Shown here in pieces: positions 22,657-30,616 of a stretch of DNA of 40,184 nt. Origin of the DNA: Rhodospirillaceae bacterium (lineage in GTDB: Bacteria > Pseudomonadota > Alphaproteobacteria > Rhodospirillales > UBA2165). Numbering within the stretch: the first letter of the stretch is position 1; each line of letters opens with the position of its first letter. The notes under the pieces were generated by a model that worked only from the letters and a program-made list of their open reading frames with translations, was not told the origin of the DNA and did not search any database. Where the stretch lies: positions 1 to 40,184 of the forward strand of contig JABHAA010000051.1 in NCBI GenBank assembly GCA_018674495.1, read 5' to 3'. Position numbers and translations under genes: made by a program.

Positions 22657-23261
22657 GCGACGAACAGGTCCAGGTCCAGGAACGCAGCACTCCCTACCGG
22701 GGTTTCATGCGCCTGGATGTGTACCGGCTGCGCCATCATGATTTCAACGGCGGCTGGAGCATCGATCTGTCCCGGGAAGTGTTGGAGCGTGGCAACGCGG
22801 TTGCCGTCCTGCCTTACGACCCAGACCGGGACGAGGTGGTGCTGATCGAGCAATTTCGCATCGGCGCATACACCGCAACCGAAGCCTCGCCTTGGCAGAT
22901 CGAAATTGTCGCGGGCATGATCGAAACCCACCAATTGGCGGAAGAGACCGCGCACCGGGAAACCCAGGAAGAAACCGGCCTGGCCCTTTATGAGCTAGAG
23001 CCAGTGCATCATTACTTGTCGAGCCCGGGCTGCACGTCGGAGAGCATCCGCATGTATTGCGGGCGCGTCGATGCAGCGGGCGCCGGTGGACTATCGGGCG
23101 TCGCCCACGAGGGCGAATATATCCGCGTCTTCACGGTCAGCTCCGAAGAAGCATTTGCCATGCTGGATGCGGGGCGCATCGAAAACGGCATGACCATCAT
23201 CGCCCTGCAGTGGCTGAAACTGAACCGAGAAAGGCTTCTCGAAACCTGGTTGGATAACTGA
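22653..23261 (+). CDS. nudF: Nudix hydrolase, ADP-ribose pyrophosphatase (NudF-like)
   Basis: The protein has 202 residues. The Nudix box runs from Gly88 to Leu110: GMIETHQLAEETA, then RETQEETGL, with the metal-binding Glu103, Glu106 and Glu107 and Arg102 in place. Position 7 of the box is Gln (Q94) instead of the consensus Glu. The flanking sequence (AVLPYDPDRDEVVLIEQFR, SPGCTSESIRMYCG) is the ADP-ribose pyrophosphatase type rather than MutT. It should hydrolyse ADP-ribose to AMP and ribose 5-phosphate. The start is the ATGA overlap with the cupin gene; an in-frame upstream extension inside the cupin gene is not needed. Confidence 0.85.
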   Translation: MSDEQVQVQERSTPYRGFMRLDVYRLRHHDFNGGWSIDLSREVLERGNAVAVLPYDPDRDEVVLIEQFRIGAYTATEASPWQIEIVAGMIETHQLAEETAHRETQEETGLALYELEPVHHYLSSPGCTSESIRMYCGRVDAAGAGGLSGVAHEGEYIRVFTVSSEEAFAMLDAGRIENGMTIIALQWLKLNRERLLETWLDN

Positions 23262-23345
23262 TGCATGAACCAACCGGGCGTGCTTGATCCGTTGCTACGC
23301 GCCCGTTAATCTCTCGCACATCACCAAAACAACTGAGTGCCGTTT

Positions 23346-24347
23346 ATGGACGTCCGACAAGGATTTAGAGATACAGTCGGCAACACGCCGTTGATCCGGC
23401 TTAAAGAGGCTTCCGAAAATACCGGCTGCGATATCTATGGGAAAGCCGAGTTTTTGAACCCCGGCGGCTCGGTCAAGGACCGCGCCGCGCTCTATATCGT
23501 CAAGGATGCCGAGGACAAGGGCTTGCTGAAACCCGGCGGCGTCATTGTCGAGGGCACCGCTGGAAATACCGGCATCGGCTTGGCGCTGGTTGGCTGCGCG
23601 TCGTCCTACCGGACCATCATCGTTATTCCCGATACTCAGGCTAAGGAGAAAAAGGACATGCTGCGCCTGGCCGGCGCTGATTTGCGCGAAGTGCCGGCGG
23701 TTCCTTATCGAGACCCGGAAAACTATGTGCATGTGTCCGAGCGTATTGCCAAAGAGATCGCGGAATCTCACCCGCATGGCGCCATTTGGGCCAACCAGTT
23801 CGACAACGTCGCCAATCGGGACGCCCATTACCATGGCACCGGGCCGGAGATTTGGGATCAACTGGACGGCAAGGTCGATGGCTTTACATGTTCGGTCGGT
23901 ACCGGCGGCACCTTGGCCGGGGTCGCGATGGCGCTGAAAGAGCGCAACGCGGACGTCAAAATCATGCTCTCCGATCCCATGGGCTCGGCCCTCTACGGCC
24001 ATTACGAACACGGTGAATTGAAAGCCGAGGGCTCATCGATCACAGAGGGCATCGGCCAGGGGCGGATCACCAAAAACCTGGAAGGCGCGCCCATTGACGG
24101 CGCCTATCAAATCCCCGATGAAGAAGCTCTACCCTACATCTTCGATCTTTTGAAATATGAAGGCCATTGTCTGGGCACGTCATCGGGCATCAACATTGCC
24201 GGCGCCGTGCGCATGGCAAAGGAGCTTGGACCCGGCCACACCATCGTGACCATCTTGGCCGACTACGGCACCCGCTACCAAAGCAAATTGTTCAACGTCG
24301 AATTCCTCAAGGAAAAGGGCCTACCCTATCCCGATTGGATGGAGTAG
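23346..24347 (+). CDS. cysK: Cysteine synthase (O-acetylserine sulfhydrylase)
   Basis: The protein has 333 residues in the fold-type II PLP family. Lys44 in GGSVKDRAA is the Schiff-base lysine; EGTAGNTGIG is the substrate/phosphate loop, and FTCSVGTGGTLAG the second phosphate-binding loop. It joins O-acetylserine and sulfide to make cysteine; the QFDNVANRDAHY motif fits CysK/CysM. The ATG at 23346 gives the usual N-terminus (MDVRQGFRDTVGNTPLIRL); a GTG at 23337 is possible. The 3-mercaptopyruvate sulfurtransferase gene follows 9 nt after its stop, so they are probably co-transcribed. Confidence 0.9.
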   Translation: MDVRQGFRDTVGNTPLIRLKEASENTGCDIYGKAEFLNPGGSVKDRAALYIVKDAEDKGLLKPGGVIVEGTAGNTGIGLALVGCASSYRTIIVIPDTQAKEKKDMLRLAGADLREVPAVPYRDPENYVHVSERIAKEIAESHPHGAIWANQFDNVANRDAHYHGTGPEIWDQLDGKVDGFTCSVGTGGTLAGVAMALKERNADVKIMLSDPMGSALYGHYEHGELKAEGSSITEGIGQGRITKNLEGAPIDGAYQIPDEEALPYIFDLLKYEGHCLGTSSGINIAGAVRMAKELGPGHTIVTILADYGTRYQSKLFNVEFLKEKGLPYPDWME

Positions 24348-24356
24348 CCAGCAATC

Positions 24357-25217
24357 ATGGATTACACCAACCCCGATATTCTGGTCGAAAGCGGCTGGCT
24401 TGCCGACCGTCTCAGCAATGGCCAAGTGCGTATCATAGATGCCAGCTTCCATCTGGCCGCCGCCAAGCGCGATCCAATCGCTGAGTTTCACGACCGACAC
24501 ATTCCCAGCGCCCGCTTTTTCGACGTGGACAAAATATCCGACCCAAACGTCGATCTGCCGCACATGATGCCGAGCCCCGATATTTTTGCAGATATGGTGG
24601 GCCGGCTTGGAATCGGTAACGACCACCACGTCATTGTCTATGACGCCAATGGCGGCGGCATGGCGGCGATGCGCGCCTGGTGGATGTTCCGGGTGTTTGG
24701 CCATGCCAAGGTCTCGGTGCTGAACGGCGGGTTGGTCAAATGGCTGGCCGAGAACCGCCATTGCGAGAGCGGCCCCGCCGATATCGAAGCCGCCGTTTAT
24801 ACTCCAGCCGGTTTCAACGCAGCCCTGGTACGCTCCGTCGATCAGATCCGCGCCAATATCGATAACGCCGGCGATCAAGTTATTGATGTGCGCGCCAAGG
24901 GCCGTTTTGCGGGCACCGAGCCGGAACCCCGGCCCGGCATGCGCAGCGGCCATATCCCAGGCTCGCTCAACCTGCCGTTCGGCCAGCTTATGGATAAAGA
25001 CGCGCACATGGTCATGCGCGGCGCTGGTGAATTGGCCAATATCATCGACGCCGCCGGAATCGACCGGACACGGCCCATCACGGCCAGTTGCGGCTCCGGC
25101 GTGACCGCCTGCGTGCTGGCTTTTGCGCTGGCCTTGATCGGTAAGGATGATGCCGCCGTTTACGACGGCTCCTGGACCGAATGGGGCGGGCGTGCCGATA
25201 CGCCCATCGAGACCTGA
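24357..25217 (+). CDS. sseA: 3-Mercaptopyruvate sulfurtransferase
   Basis: The protein has 286 residues and two rhodanese domains. The first (residues about 1-140) is catalytically silent. The second carries the active-site loop SCGSGVTACV with Cys245; CGSGVTA is diagnostic of 3-mercaptopyruvate sulfurtransferase rather than thiosulfate sulfurtransferase. The segment RSGHIPGSLNLPF is the usual conserved rhodanese motif. It transfers sulfur from 3-mercaptopyruvate to thiols or cyanide. It lies between cysteine synthase and two cystathionine beta-lyase-like genes (6 nt before the first), making a cysteine-catabolism/persulfide role likely. Confidence 0.92.
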   Translation: MDYTNPDILVESGWLADRLSNGQVRIIDASFHLAAAKRDPIAEFHDRHIPSARFFDVDKISDPNVDLPHMMPSPDIFADMVGRLGIGNDHHVIVYDANGGGMAAMRAWWMFRVFGHAKVSVLNGGLVKWLAENRHCESGPADIEAAVYTPAGFNAALVRSVDQIRANIDNAGDQVIDVRAKGRFAGTEPEPRPGMRSGHIPGSLNLPFGQLMDKDAHMVMRGAGELANIIDAAGIDRTRPITASCGSGVTACVLAFALALIGKDDAAVYDGSWTEWGGRADTPIET

Positions 25218-25222
25218 AACCA

Positions 25223-26410
25223 ATGAAAAACGGTAAGCGCCCACAGACCCGGATCGTCCACGCCGGCAGCGATCCCCAGAAACAAAGAGGCGCGGTTAAT
25301 ACGCCTGTCTACCGCGCCTCCACGGTGATATTCCCAACCGTGGCCGCCATGCGAAGTGGCGTCGAGAACCGCTTGGATACGGTTTTCTATGGCCGCCATG
25401 GAACGCCTTCAAGCTTCGCCCTGGAAGAGGCGGTTGCCGATCTGGAAGGCGGCTACCGCTCGGTGACGGCGCCATCGGGCCTCGCCGCCGTCACGTTATC
25501 GCTGATGAGTTTCCTCAAATCCGGCGATCATCTGTTGATGGTGGACAATGCTTACGATCCCAGCCGCCAGGTGTGCGAGCGTTTTCTCAAAGACTATGGT
25601 GTTGAAACAACCTTTTACGATCCCCTGATCGGCGCCGGCATCTCACAATTGATGCAAGCCAACACCAAGGTGGTGTTTCTGGAATCTCCGGGATCCCTCA
25701 CATTCGAAGTCCAAGACATCCCGGCCATCGCCGAAGCGGCCCACAAAGGCGGCGCCAAGGTGATTTTGGACAACACCTGGAGCGCCGGGCAATTTTTGAA
25801 ACCCTTCGCGCTTGGCGTCGATGTTTCGGTACAGGCGGCAACCAAATATATCGCCGGCCATGCGGATGTCATGCTCGGGCTGGTCACCACTGCGACGGAA
25901 GAGGATTGGCGAACGATCAAAACCCACGCCGGGTTTTTGGGGCTTTGCGCCGGCTCCGACGATTGTTATCTGGCTTTGCGCGGTTTGCGCACCCTGGATG
26001 TGCGCATGGAACGGCACCATGAGACCGGCCTCACCCTGGCCCGCTGGTTCCAGGAGCGCCCAGAGGTGAAGCGGGTTCTGCACCCAGCCCTACCAGACGA
26101 TCCCGGCCACGCAATCTGGCAGCGGGATTTTACCGGTGCGTCGGGCTTGTTCGGCGTAATCTTGAACGAATACGCCCAAGAAAATGTCGAGGCCATGCTT
26201 GATGGCTTGGATTATTTCGCCATGGGCTTCAGTTGGGGAGGCTTCGAAAGCCTAATGATCCAGACCAATCCGGCACCGGCAAGGAGCACCGTCAAATGGG
26301 ATGAGCCCGGCATCAGCCTTCGCATACATGCCGGCCAGGAAGACCCGGAAGATTTGATCGACGATCTGGAACGTGGCTTTGAGCGCCTGAACAGTGGTGA
26401 ACGGTCATGA
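25223..26410 (+). CDS. metC: Cystathionine beta-lyase-like PLP enzyme, paralogue 1
   Basis: The protein has 395 residues in the Cys/Met-metabolism PLP family. The family signature is ILDNTWSAGQFLKPFALGVD. The PLP lysine is Lys208 in AATKYIAGHADVMLG. The GRHGTPSSFALEEAVADLEGG segment and the C-terminal MGFSWGGFESL (GFSWGG is typical of cystathionine beta-lyase) are present. The reaction is cleavage of cystathionine to homocysteine, pyruvate and ammonia, possibly also L-cysteine desulfhydration. The ATG at 25223 is chosen; an in-frame start at 25181 inside sseA is less likely. Its stop overlaps the next paralogue's start (ATGA). The exact substrate needs biochemistry. Confidence 0.88.
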   Translation: MKNGKRPQTRIVHAGSDPQKQRGAVNTPVYRASTVIFPTVAAMRSGVENRLDTVFYGRHGTPSSFALEEAVADLEGGYRSVTAPSGLAAVTLSLMSFLKSGDHLLMVDNAYDPSRQVCERFLKDYGVETTFYDPLIGAGISQLMQANTKVVFLESPGSLTFEVQDIPAIAEAAHKGGAKVILDNTWSAGQFLKPFALGVDVSVQAATKYIAGHADVMLGLVTTATEEDWRTIKTHAGFLGLCAGSDDCYLALRGLRTLDVRMERHHETGLTLARWFQERPEVKRVLHPALPDDPGHAIWQRDFTGASGLFGVILNEYAQENVEAMLDGLDYFAMGFSWGGFESLMIQTNPAPARSTVKWDEPGISLRIHAGQEDPEDLIDDLERGFERLNSGERS

Positions 26411-27576
26411 GCGAGCCGAAGCAAAATACCCGCCTCGTCCATGACGGCAGCCACCCTGAAGATAATTACGGAGTGGTCAATCCGCCTGTTTTTCGGGCCT
26501 CCACGGTGTCATTTCAGACTGTCGCGGCACAGGCTGAGGCACGCGCCGATGCCGATAATAATTTTGTTTACGGGCGGCGCGGCACACCCACATCATCCGC
26601 CTTTGAAGAGGCCGTGGCCAATTTGGAAGGCGGCGACAAAACCATCGCGGTTGGCTCCGGTCTGGCCGCAATCGCCTCGGCGATGCTGGCGTTCGTGTCG
26701 GCGGGCGATCATGTTCTGGTCTGCGATAACGGCTATTCGCCGACCCGCAACCTGTCGGAAAATTTTCTCAAACGCTTCGGCGTCGAGACCAGCTATTACG
26801 ATCCCATGGACAGTACCGGCGTCAAGAATCACTTCCGGCCCAATTCCAAGGCCATATATCTGGAAGCACCTGGCTCGCACACCTTCGAGGTGATGGATGT
26901 GGGCGCCATCGCCGGCGCCGCCCGCGATGCCGGCATCAAGGTGGTCATGGATAACACTTGGAGCGCCGGCTACTTCTTCAAACCTTTCGACTTTGGCGTC
27001 GATGTGGCGGTGCAGGCGGCGACCAAATATCACGTCGGCCATTCCGACGCTATGCTGGGCGCGGTCACGGTCACTAAGGAAGATCAGGAAGTGGTTTTTG
27101 CATCGGCGCGGCAGCTCGGCCATCACGCCGCCCCAGACGATGCATATTTGGGCCTCCGCGGTATGCGCACCATGAGTGTCCGTATGGACCGGCACGAAAC
27201 CAATGCGCTGAAAGTGGCCGAATGGCTGGCTGGGCGGGCGGAGGTTGATCAGGTTCTGCACCCGGCCTTTAAAAATTGCCCCGGCCATGAAAATTGGAAG
27301 CGAGATTTCTCCGGCTCCTGCGGCCTGTTTGGCGTGGTCATGAAAGAGGCGCCGGTGGAAGCCGTGCACGCGCTTATCGATACCCTCGAACTGTTCGGAC
27401 TTGGCGGCAGTTGGGGCGGCTATGAAAGCCTGGTGTTGCCCACCAACGTCACGCGAACGGCAACCACTGCGCCGGGGCCCGGACCACTGGTCCGCTTTCA
27501 TATCGGCCTCGAAGACCCCGATGATTTGATCGAAGATCTGGGCGCCGGGCTGGACGCCTTTAGCGCTGCTTGCTAG
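26407..27576 (+). CDS. metC: Cystathionine beta-lyase-like PLP enzyme, paralogue 2
   Basis: The protein has 389 residues and is a close relative of the upstream gene, sharing motif order: GRRGTPTSSAFEEAVANLEGG, MDNTWSAGYFFKPFDFGVD, and the PLP Lys207 in AATKYHVGHSDAMLG. The late motif is LGGSWGGYESL, against GFSWGGFESL in the first copy. Retention of both in tandem, coupled by a 4-nt ATGA overlap, suggests specialised substrates (for example cystathionine versus cysteine or an S-conjugate) or a hetero-oligomer. The 3' end overlaps the convergent znuB gene by 17 nt. Specific function is inferred from the family. Confidence 0.87.
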   Translation: MSEPKQNTRLVHDGSHPEDNYGVVNPPVFRASTVSFQTVAAQAEARADADNNFVYGRRGTPTSSAFEEAVANLEGGDKTIAVGSGLAAIASAMLAFVSAGDHVLVCDNGYSPTRNLSENFLKRFGVETSYYDPMDSTGVKNHFRPNSKAIYLEAPGSHTFEVMDVGAIAGAARDAGIKVVMDNTWSAGYFFKPFDFGVDVAVQAATKYHVGHSDAMLGAVTVTKEDQEVVFASARQLGHHAAPDDAYLGLRGMRTMSVRMDRHETNALKVAEWLAGRAEVDQVLHPAFKNCPGHENWKRDFSGSCGLFGVVMKEAPVEAVHALIDTLELFGLGGSWGGYESLVLPTNVTRTATTAPGPGPLVRFHIGLEDPDDLIEDLGAGLDAFSAAC

Positions 27577-28360
27577 CGCCAAAATTTGGCGCCAACAGGC
27601 TGAGAATAAAACCAAACAAGGCGGCAACCACGATTGATGGCCCGGCGGGCGTGTCCAGGCTAAGAGAGCCGCCCAACCCGGCCACCACCGACAAGCCACC
27701 GATCAAGGCCGCGATGACTGCCATTTGTTCAGGCGTTCTGGCAAACTGGCGCGCCGCCGCCGCTGGAATGATCAGCAACGCGGCGACCAGCAGAATGCCG
27801 ACCACCTTCATGGCGGCGGCCACCACCAACGCCATCACCAGCATGAATGTTAAATTGATCGTCTTCACCGGCGCGCCTTCGGCGGCAGCCAGATCTTCGT
27901 GCACCGTGATCGCCAGCAATGGCCGCCAGATGATCGCCAGACCGGCCAGCGCAATGGCGCCGACGCCATAGATCCAGATCAGATCGATGGCGGTGACCGC
28001 CAGGATATCGCCAAACAAATAGGCCAGCAGATTGAGCCCCGCCGATCCAGCAAAGGCGACCGCCACCAATCCCAGCGCCAGGGTGCCGTGGCTTATGATG
28101 CCGAGCATGGTGTCGCCGGCAATGGCACCCCGGCCCCGGATGCCGGCCAAGGCCAAGGCAACGCCGATGCAGGCGGCAAACACGCCGATTGTCAGATTAA
28201 AACCCGCCAGCAAACCAATGGCGATGCCGAGCAAGGCGGAATGGGCCAGGGTGTCGCCGAAAAACGCCATGCGCCGCCAGACCACGAACGCGCCCAGAGG
28301 CCCGGCGACGACAGCGACGCCGATGCCGGCGGCGACGGCGCGAATAAGAAACTCATCCAT
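27560..28360 (-). CDS. znuB: ZnuB, zinc ABC transporter permease
   Basis: The protein has 266 residues with about eight hydrophobic helices. It starts MDEFLIRAVAAGIGVAVVAGPLG and contains VVWRRMAFFGDTLAHSALLG, the conserved early motif of the ZnuB/TroC permease family. Later helices (FMLVMALVVAAAMKVVGILL, AAARQFARTPEQMAVIAAL) also fit. It forms the membrane channel for periplasmic zinc delivered by ZnuA. The ATG at 28360 overlaps the znuC stop by 8 nt; longer starts would lie inside znuC. Last gene of zur-znuC-znuB. Its 3' end overlaps the second PLP enzyme gene on the opposite strand. Confidence 0.92.
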   Translation of the reverse strand: MDEFLIRAVAAGIGVAVVAGPLGAFVVWRRMAFFGDTLAHSALLGIAIGLLAGFNLTIGVFAACIGVALALAGIRGRGAIAGDTMLGIISHGTLALGLVAVAFAGSAGLNLLAYLFGDILAVTAIDLIWIYGVGAIALAGLAIIWRPLLAITVHEDLAAAEGAPVKTINLTFMLVMALVVAAAMKVVGILLVAALLIIPAAAARQFARTPEQMAVIAALIGGLSVVAGLGGSLSLDTPAGPSIVVAALFGFILSLLAPNFGASKQR

Positions 28361-29129
28361 GATGATGACCGCTCCCGCTGTCCGAGTTTTCCGCCTGGCC
28401 GTCGAGCACGCGTCCGTCGAGCCCGTGGTGATGGTCGTGATGGTGATGATAGAGGGCAACGTTCTCAGCTCGCTCGCCGAACAAATTGAGGTAGCTGGGA
28501 TCGCGGCTGACATCTTCGGGGTGGCCGGCGCAGCAGAGATGGCCGTTGATACAGATCACCCGATCCGTCGCTGACATAACCAGATGCAGGTCATGGGACA
28601 CCATCAGGACGCTGCAACCATGGCTGTCCTTTAACGAGCCGATCAGCGCATAAAGCTCCGTCTGGCCGCCCACATCGACCGCCTGTACCGGCTCGTCGAG
28701 CACCAGCAATTCCGGTTTGCGCAACAATGCCCGAGCCAGCAGCATGCGCTGGAACTCGCCGCCCGAAACCTGGCTTACCTGTGTCCCCCATATGTCTTCG
28801 GCGCCGACTTCCTCCAGGGCTTGGCGGCATTCCGCCTGACTGACCCGGCCGCCGAGTGCCAGGAAGCGGTGCACCGGCAACGGCAAGGTAGGTGCGATCA
28901 CCAGCCGCTGCGGCATATAGCCGATGCTGAGACCCGGAGACCGGGTCACGCTACCGCTATCGGGTTTGATGAGGCCGAGGATAGCGCGGATCAGCGTCGT
29001 CTTGCCGGCGCCATTGGGGCCGATCAGGCTGACCAGCTCGCCGGGCTCGATGGTCAGATCAATATGGCTGAGGATTTCGCGCGGCCCGGATTTGAAGCCC
29101 AAATCCCGGACTGTTACCAAACTGCTCAT
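28353..29129 (-). CDS. znuC: ZnuC, zinc ABC transporter ATPase
   Basis: The protein has 258 residues. Walker A is GPNGAGKTT near residues 37-45. The ABC signature reads QVSGGEFQRMLLARAL, Walker B LLVLDEP, and the switch His lies in MVSHDLH. The C-terminal ~30 residues contain a histidine-rich tail (HHHHDHHHG and a final GHHHG) that could bind or buffer zinc, a recognised feature of ZnuC-like ATPases. The ATG at 29129 overlaps the zur stop (ATGA), giving tight coupling; an upstream GTG at 29150 is unlikely. It powers zinc uptake through ZnuB. Confidence 0.92.
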   Translation of the reverse strand: MSSLVTVRDLGFKSGPREILSHIDLTIEPGELVSLIGPNGAGKTTLIRAILGLIKPDSGSVTRSPGLSIGYMPQRLVIAPTLPLPVHRFLALGGRVSQAECRQALEEVGAEDIWGTQVSQVSGGEFQRMLLARALLRKPELLVLDEPVQAVDVGGQTELYALIGSLKDSHGCSVLMVSHDLHLVMSATDRVICINGHLCCAGHPEDVSRDPSYLNLFGERAENVALYHHHHDHHHGLDGRVLDGQAENSDSGSGHHHG

Positions 29130-29620
29130 TGGACGTTGCACCCAGGACACAAGCCGGCCGCTTCGATGGTGCGCGATTGCAAATCGAACCCGAACCGCTT
29201 CGCCGAGCGTATAATGGCGCCGTCGACGCTTTTATCTTCCACCTCGATCGCATCGCCGCAATCGGTGCAAATTAGAAAAAACCCGCGATGCACCGCGTCC
29301 GGATGGGCGCAGCCGACAAAGGCGTTGAGCGATTGAATGCGATGCACCAATCCCTGTTCGAGCAAAAAATCGAGGGCCCGGTAAACGGTCGGCGGCGCCG
29401 CCGAGCGATGCTCCCGCTTCAATTGATCGAGGACCGCATAGGCGCCCACCGGACGGTGGCTCTGCCAGACTAGTTCCAGCACCCGTCGCCGCAAAGAAGT
29501 CAGCCGAGCTCCCTGGGTCAGGCAAACCGCTTCGGCGGCACTCAACGCGTCCTCGACGCAGGTATCGTGGTCATGCACCGAATTAAATCCGGTGCTGGCC
29601 AGGCTGGAACGCTCGGGCAT
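29126..29620 (-). CDS. zur: Zur, zinc-responsive Fur-family repressor
   Basis: The protein has 164 residues with an N-terminal winged-helix (APPTVYRALDFLLEQGLVHRI near residues 75-95) and a dimerisation domain with the structural zinc pairs Cys118/Cys121 and Cys158/Cys161. FVGCAHPDAVHRGFFLICTD is Fur/Zur-like; position first in a znuC/znuB operon and opposite znuA makes it Zur rather than Fur. The ATG at 29620 has a near-perfect AAGGAGG upstream; a longer form from 29650 would include it in the gene. Two palindromes in the promoter imply autoregulation. Confidence 0.92.
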   Translation of the reverse strand: MPERSSLASTGFNSVHDHDTCVEDALSAAEAVCLTQGARLTSLRRRVLELVWQSHRPVGAYAVLDQLKREHRSAAPPTVYRALDFLLEQGLVHRIQSLNAFVGCAHPDAVHRGFFLICTDCGDAIEVEDKSVDGAIIRSAKRFGFDLQSRTIEAAGLCPGCNVQ

Positions 29621-29659
29621 TTGGTCCTCCTTCGATGGCGGGGATTGCAAATTGCTTTT

Positions 29660-29672
29660 GTTATAGTATTAC
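29660..29672. promoter_or_regulatory. Putative Zur box 1 (zur-proximal)
   Basis: GTTATA-G-TATTAC is a 13-bp palindrome with one mismatched pair. It lies 40 nt upstream of the zur ATG and fits the alphaproteobacterial Zur motif (RTTATA-N-TATWAY). Its centre is 27 bp from that of box 2. Confidence 0.7.
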
Positions 29673-29686
29673 CTTATCCGCAGAAT

Positions 29687-29699
29687 GTTATAATATAAT
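29687..29699. promoter_or_regulatory. Putative Zur box 2 (znuA-proximal)
   Basis: GTTATA-A-TATAAT is a 13-bp palindrome with one mismatched pair, 24 nt upstream of the znuA ATG. Together with box 1 it places Zur binding sites in both halves of the zur/znuA intergenic region, so both transcripts should be shut off when zinc is ample. Confidence 0.75.
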
Positions 29700-29723
29700 G
29701 AAATTTGCAAGTCAGCCCCACCC

Positions 29724-30599
29724 ATGTTCCAATTTTTCACCCTACTCCTGCTCTCAATTCTTGGCTTCGCCGAAAGCGGTTTGGCGGCGCCCAAGGTGGT
29801 GACCAGCATTCTTCCCGTCCATTCCCTGGCCGCCGCCGTGATGGAGGGGGCCGGCAAGCCCCGGCTGCTTGTTCGCGGCGCCGCCTCGCCCCACGCCTAC
29901 GCCATGCGCCCTTCCGATGCCCGCGCATTGGCCGGCGCTGATTTGATCTTCTGGATCGGGCCGGAGCTGGAAGGTTTTCTGGCCAAGCCGCTGGCGGCCT
30001 TGGCCAGTCGGGCGCGCATCATCCCGCTGTCAGCCGCGCCGGGTATCCGCCGAATGGAACGAGGGGGCGGCCATGGCGGAGACGATCAGCATCTCTGGCT
30101 CGATCCCGGCAATGCAGCGGTGATCGCACGGCGGATGATAACCATCCTCAAGGACCTGGATGGAAAAAACAGTGCCGCCTACAGCGCCAATGGCGCCGCC
30201 CTCCTCCGCCGCCTGAGCGGTTTGAGCAAACGAATTGAAAGCCGGCTCGCGGACGTCAAAGATCGCCCGTTCGTGGTCCTCCACGATGGCTACCGACATT
30301 TCGTGCAGCGTTTCGGGCTCTCCCAGGCGGGCGCGCTCAGCCTGAATGCGGAGTTGCCGGCGAGCGCCAACCGGCTGCGCGCCATCAAACGGCTGATCCG
30401 GACAGCCAATGTGGTCTGCGTATTCGGCGAAGCAAGGGGAGCGCCCAGACTGTTGCAGATCGCCGCCGAGGGTACCGGCGCCCGCACTGGCGAGCTGGAT
30501 GCATTAGGGCTGGCTATCACGCCCGGCCCCGATGCCTATTTCCAATTGCTGACGGGCTTGGCTGGGGAATTCCGGCGCTGCCTGGGCGGGCGCGAATAG
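29724..30599 (+). CDS. znuA: ZnuA, zinc-binding periplasmic protein
   Basis: The protein has 291 residues. Residues 1-21 are a signal peptide (MFQFFTLLLLSILGFAESGLA). Zinc ligand regions are SPHAYAMRPSD (first His), DQHLWLDPGN (second His), and VLHDGYRHFVQRFGL (third His). A His/Gly-rich loop (GGGHGGDDQH) just before the second ligand region is the usual metal-chaperone loop, though short. It captures zinc in the periplasm and passes it to ZnuB. It diverges from zur across two Zur boxes and is followed 17 nt later by a NicO-like membrane gene. Confidence 0.9.
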   Translation: MFQFFTLLLLSILGFAESGLAAPKVVTSILPVHSLAAAVMEGAGKPRLLVRGAASPHAYAMRPSDARALAGADLIFWIGPELEGFLAKPLAALASRARIIPLSAAPGIRRMERGGGHGGDDQHLWLDPGNAAVIARRMITILKDLDGKNSAAYSANGAALLRRLSGLSKRIESRLADVKDRPFVVLHDGYRHFVQRFGLSQAGALSLNAELPASANRLRAIKRLIRTANVVCVFGEARGAPRLLQIAAEGTGARTGELDALGLAITPGPDAYFQLLTGLAGEFRRCLGGRE

Positions 30600-30616
30600 A
30601 CGCGCCATTTAATTTT

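Noticed and set aside
23275..23305. Inverted repeat CGGGCG ... CGCCCG between the Nudix and cysK genes
   Set aside because: Only six base pairs with a 19-nt loop and no run of T afterwards, so too weak for a terminator call.
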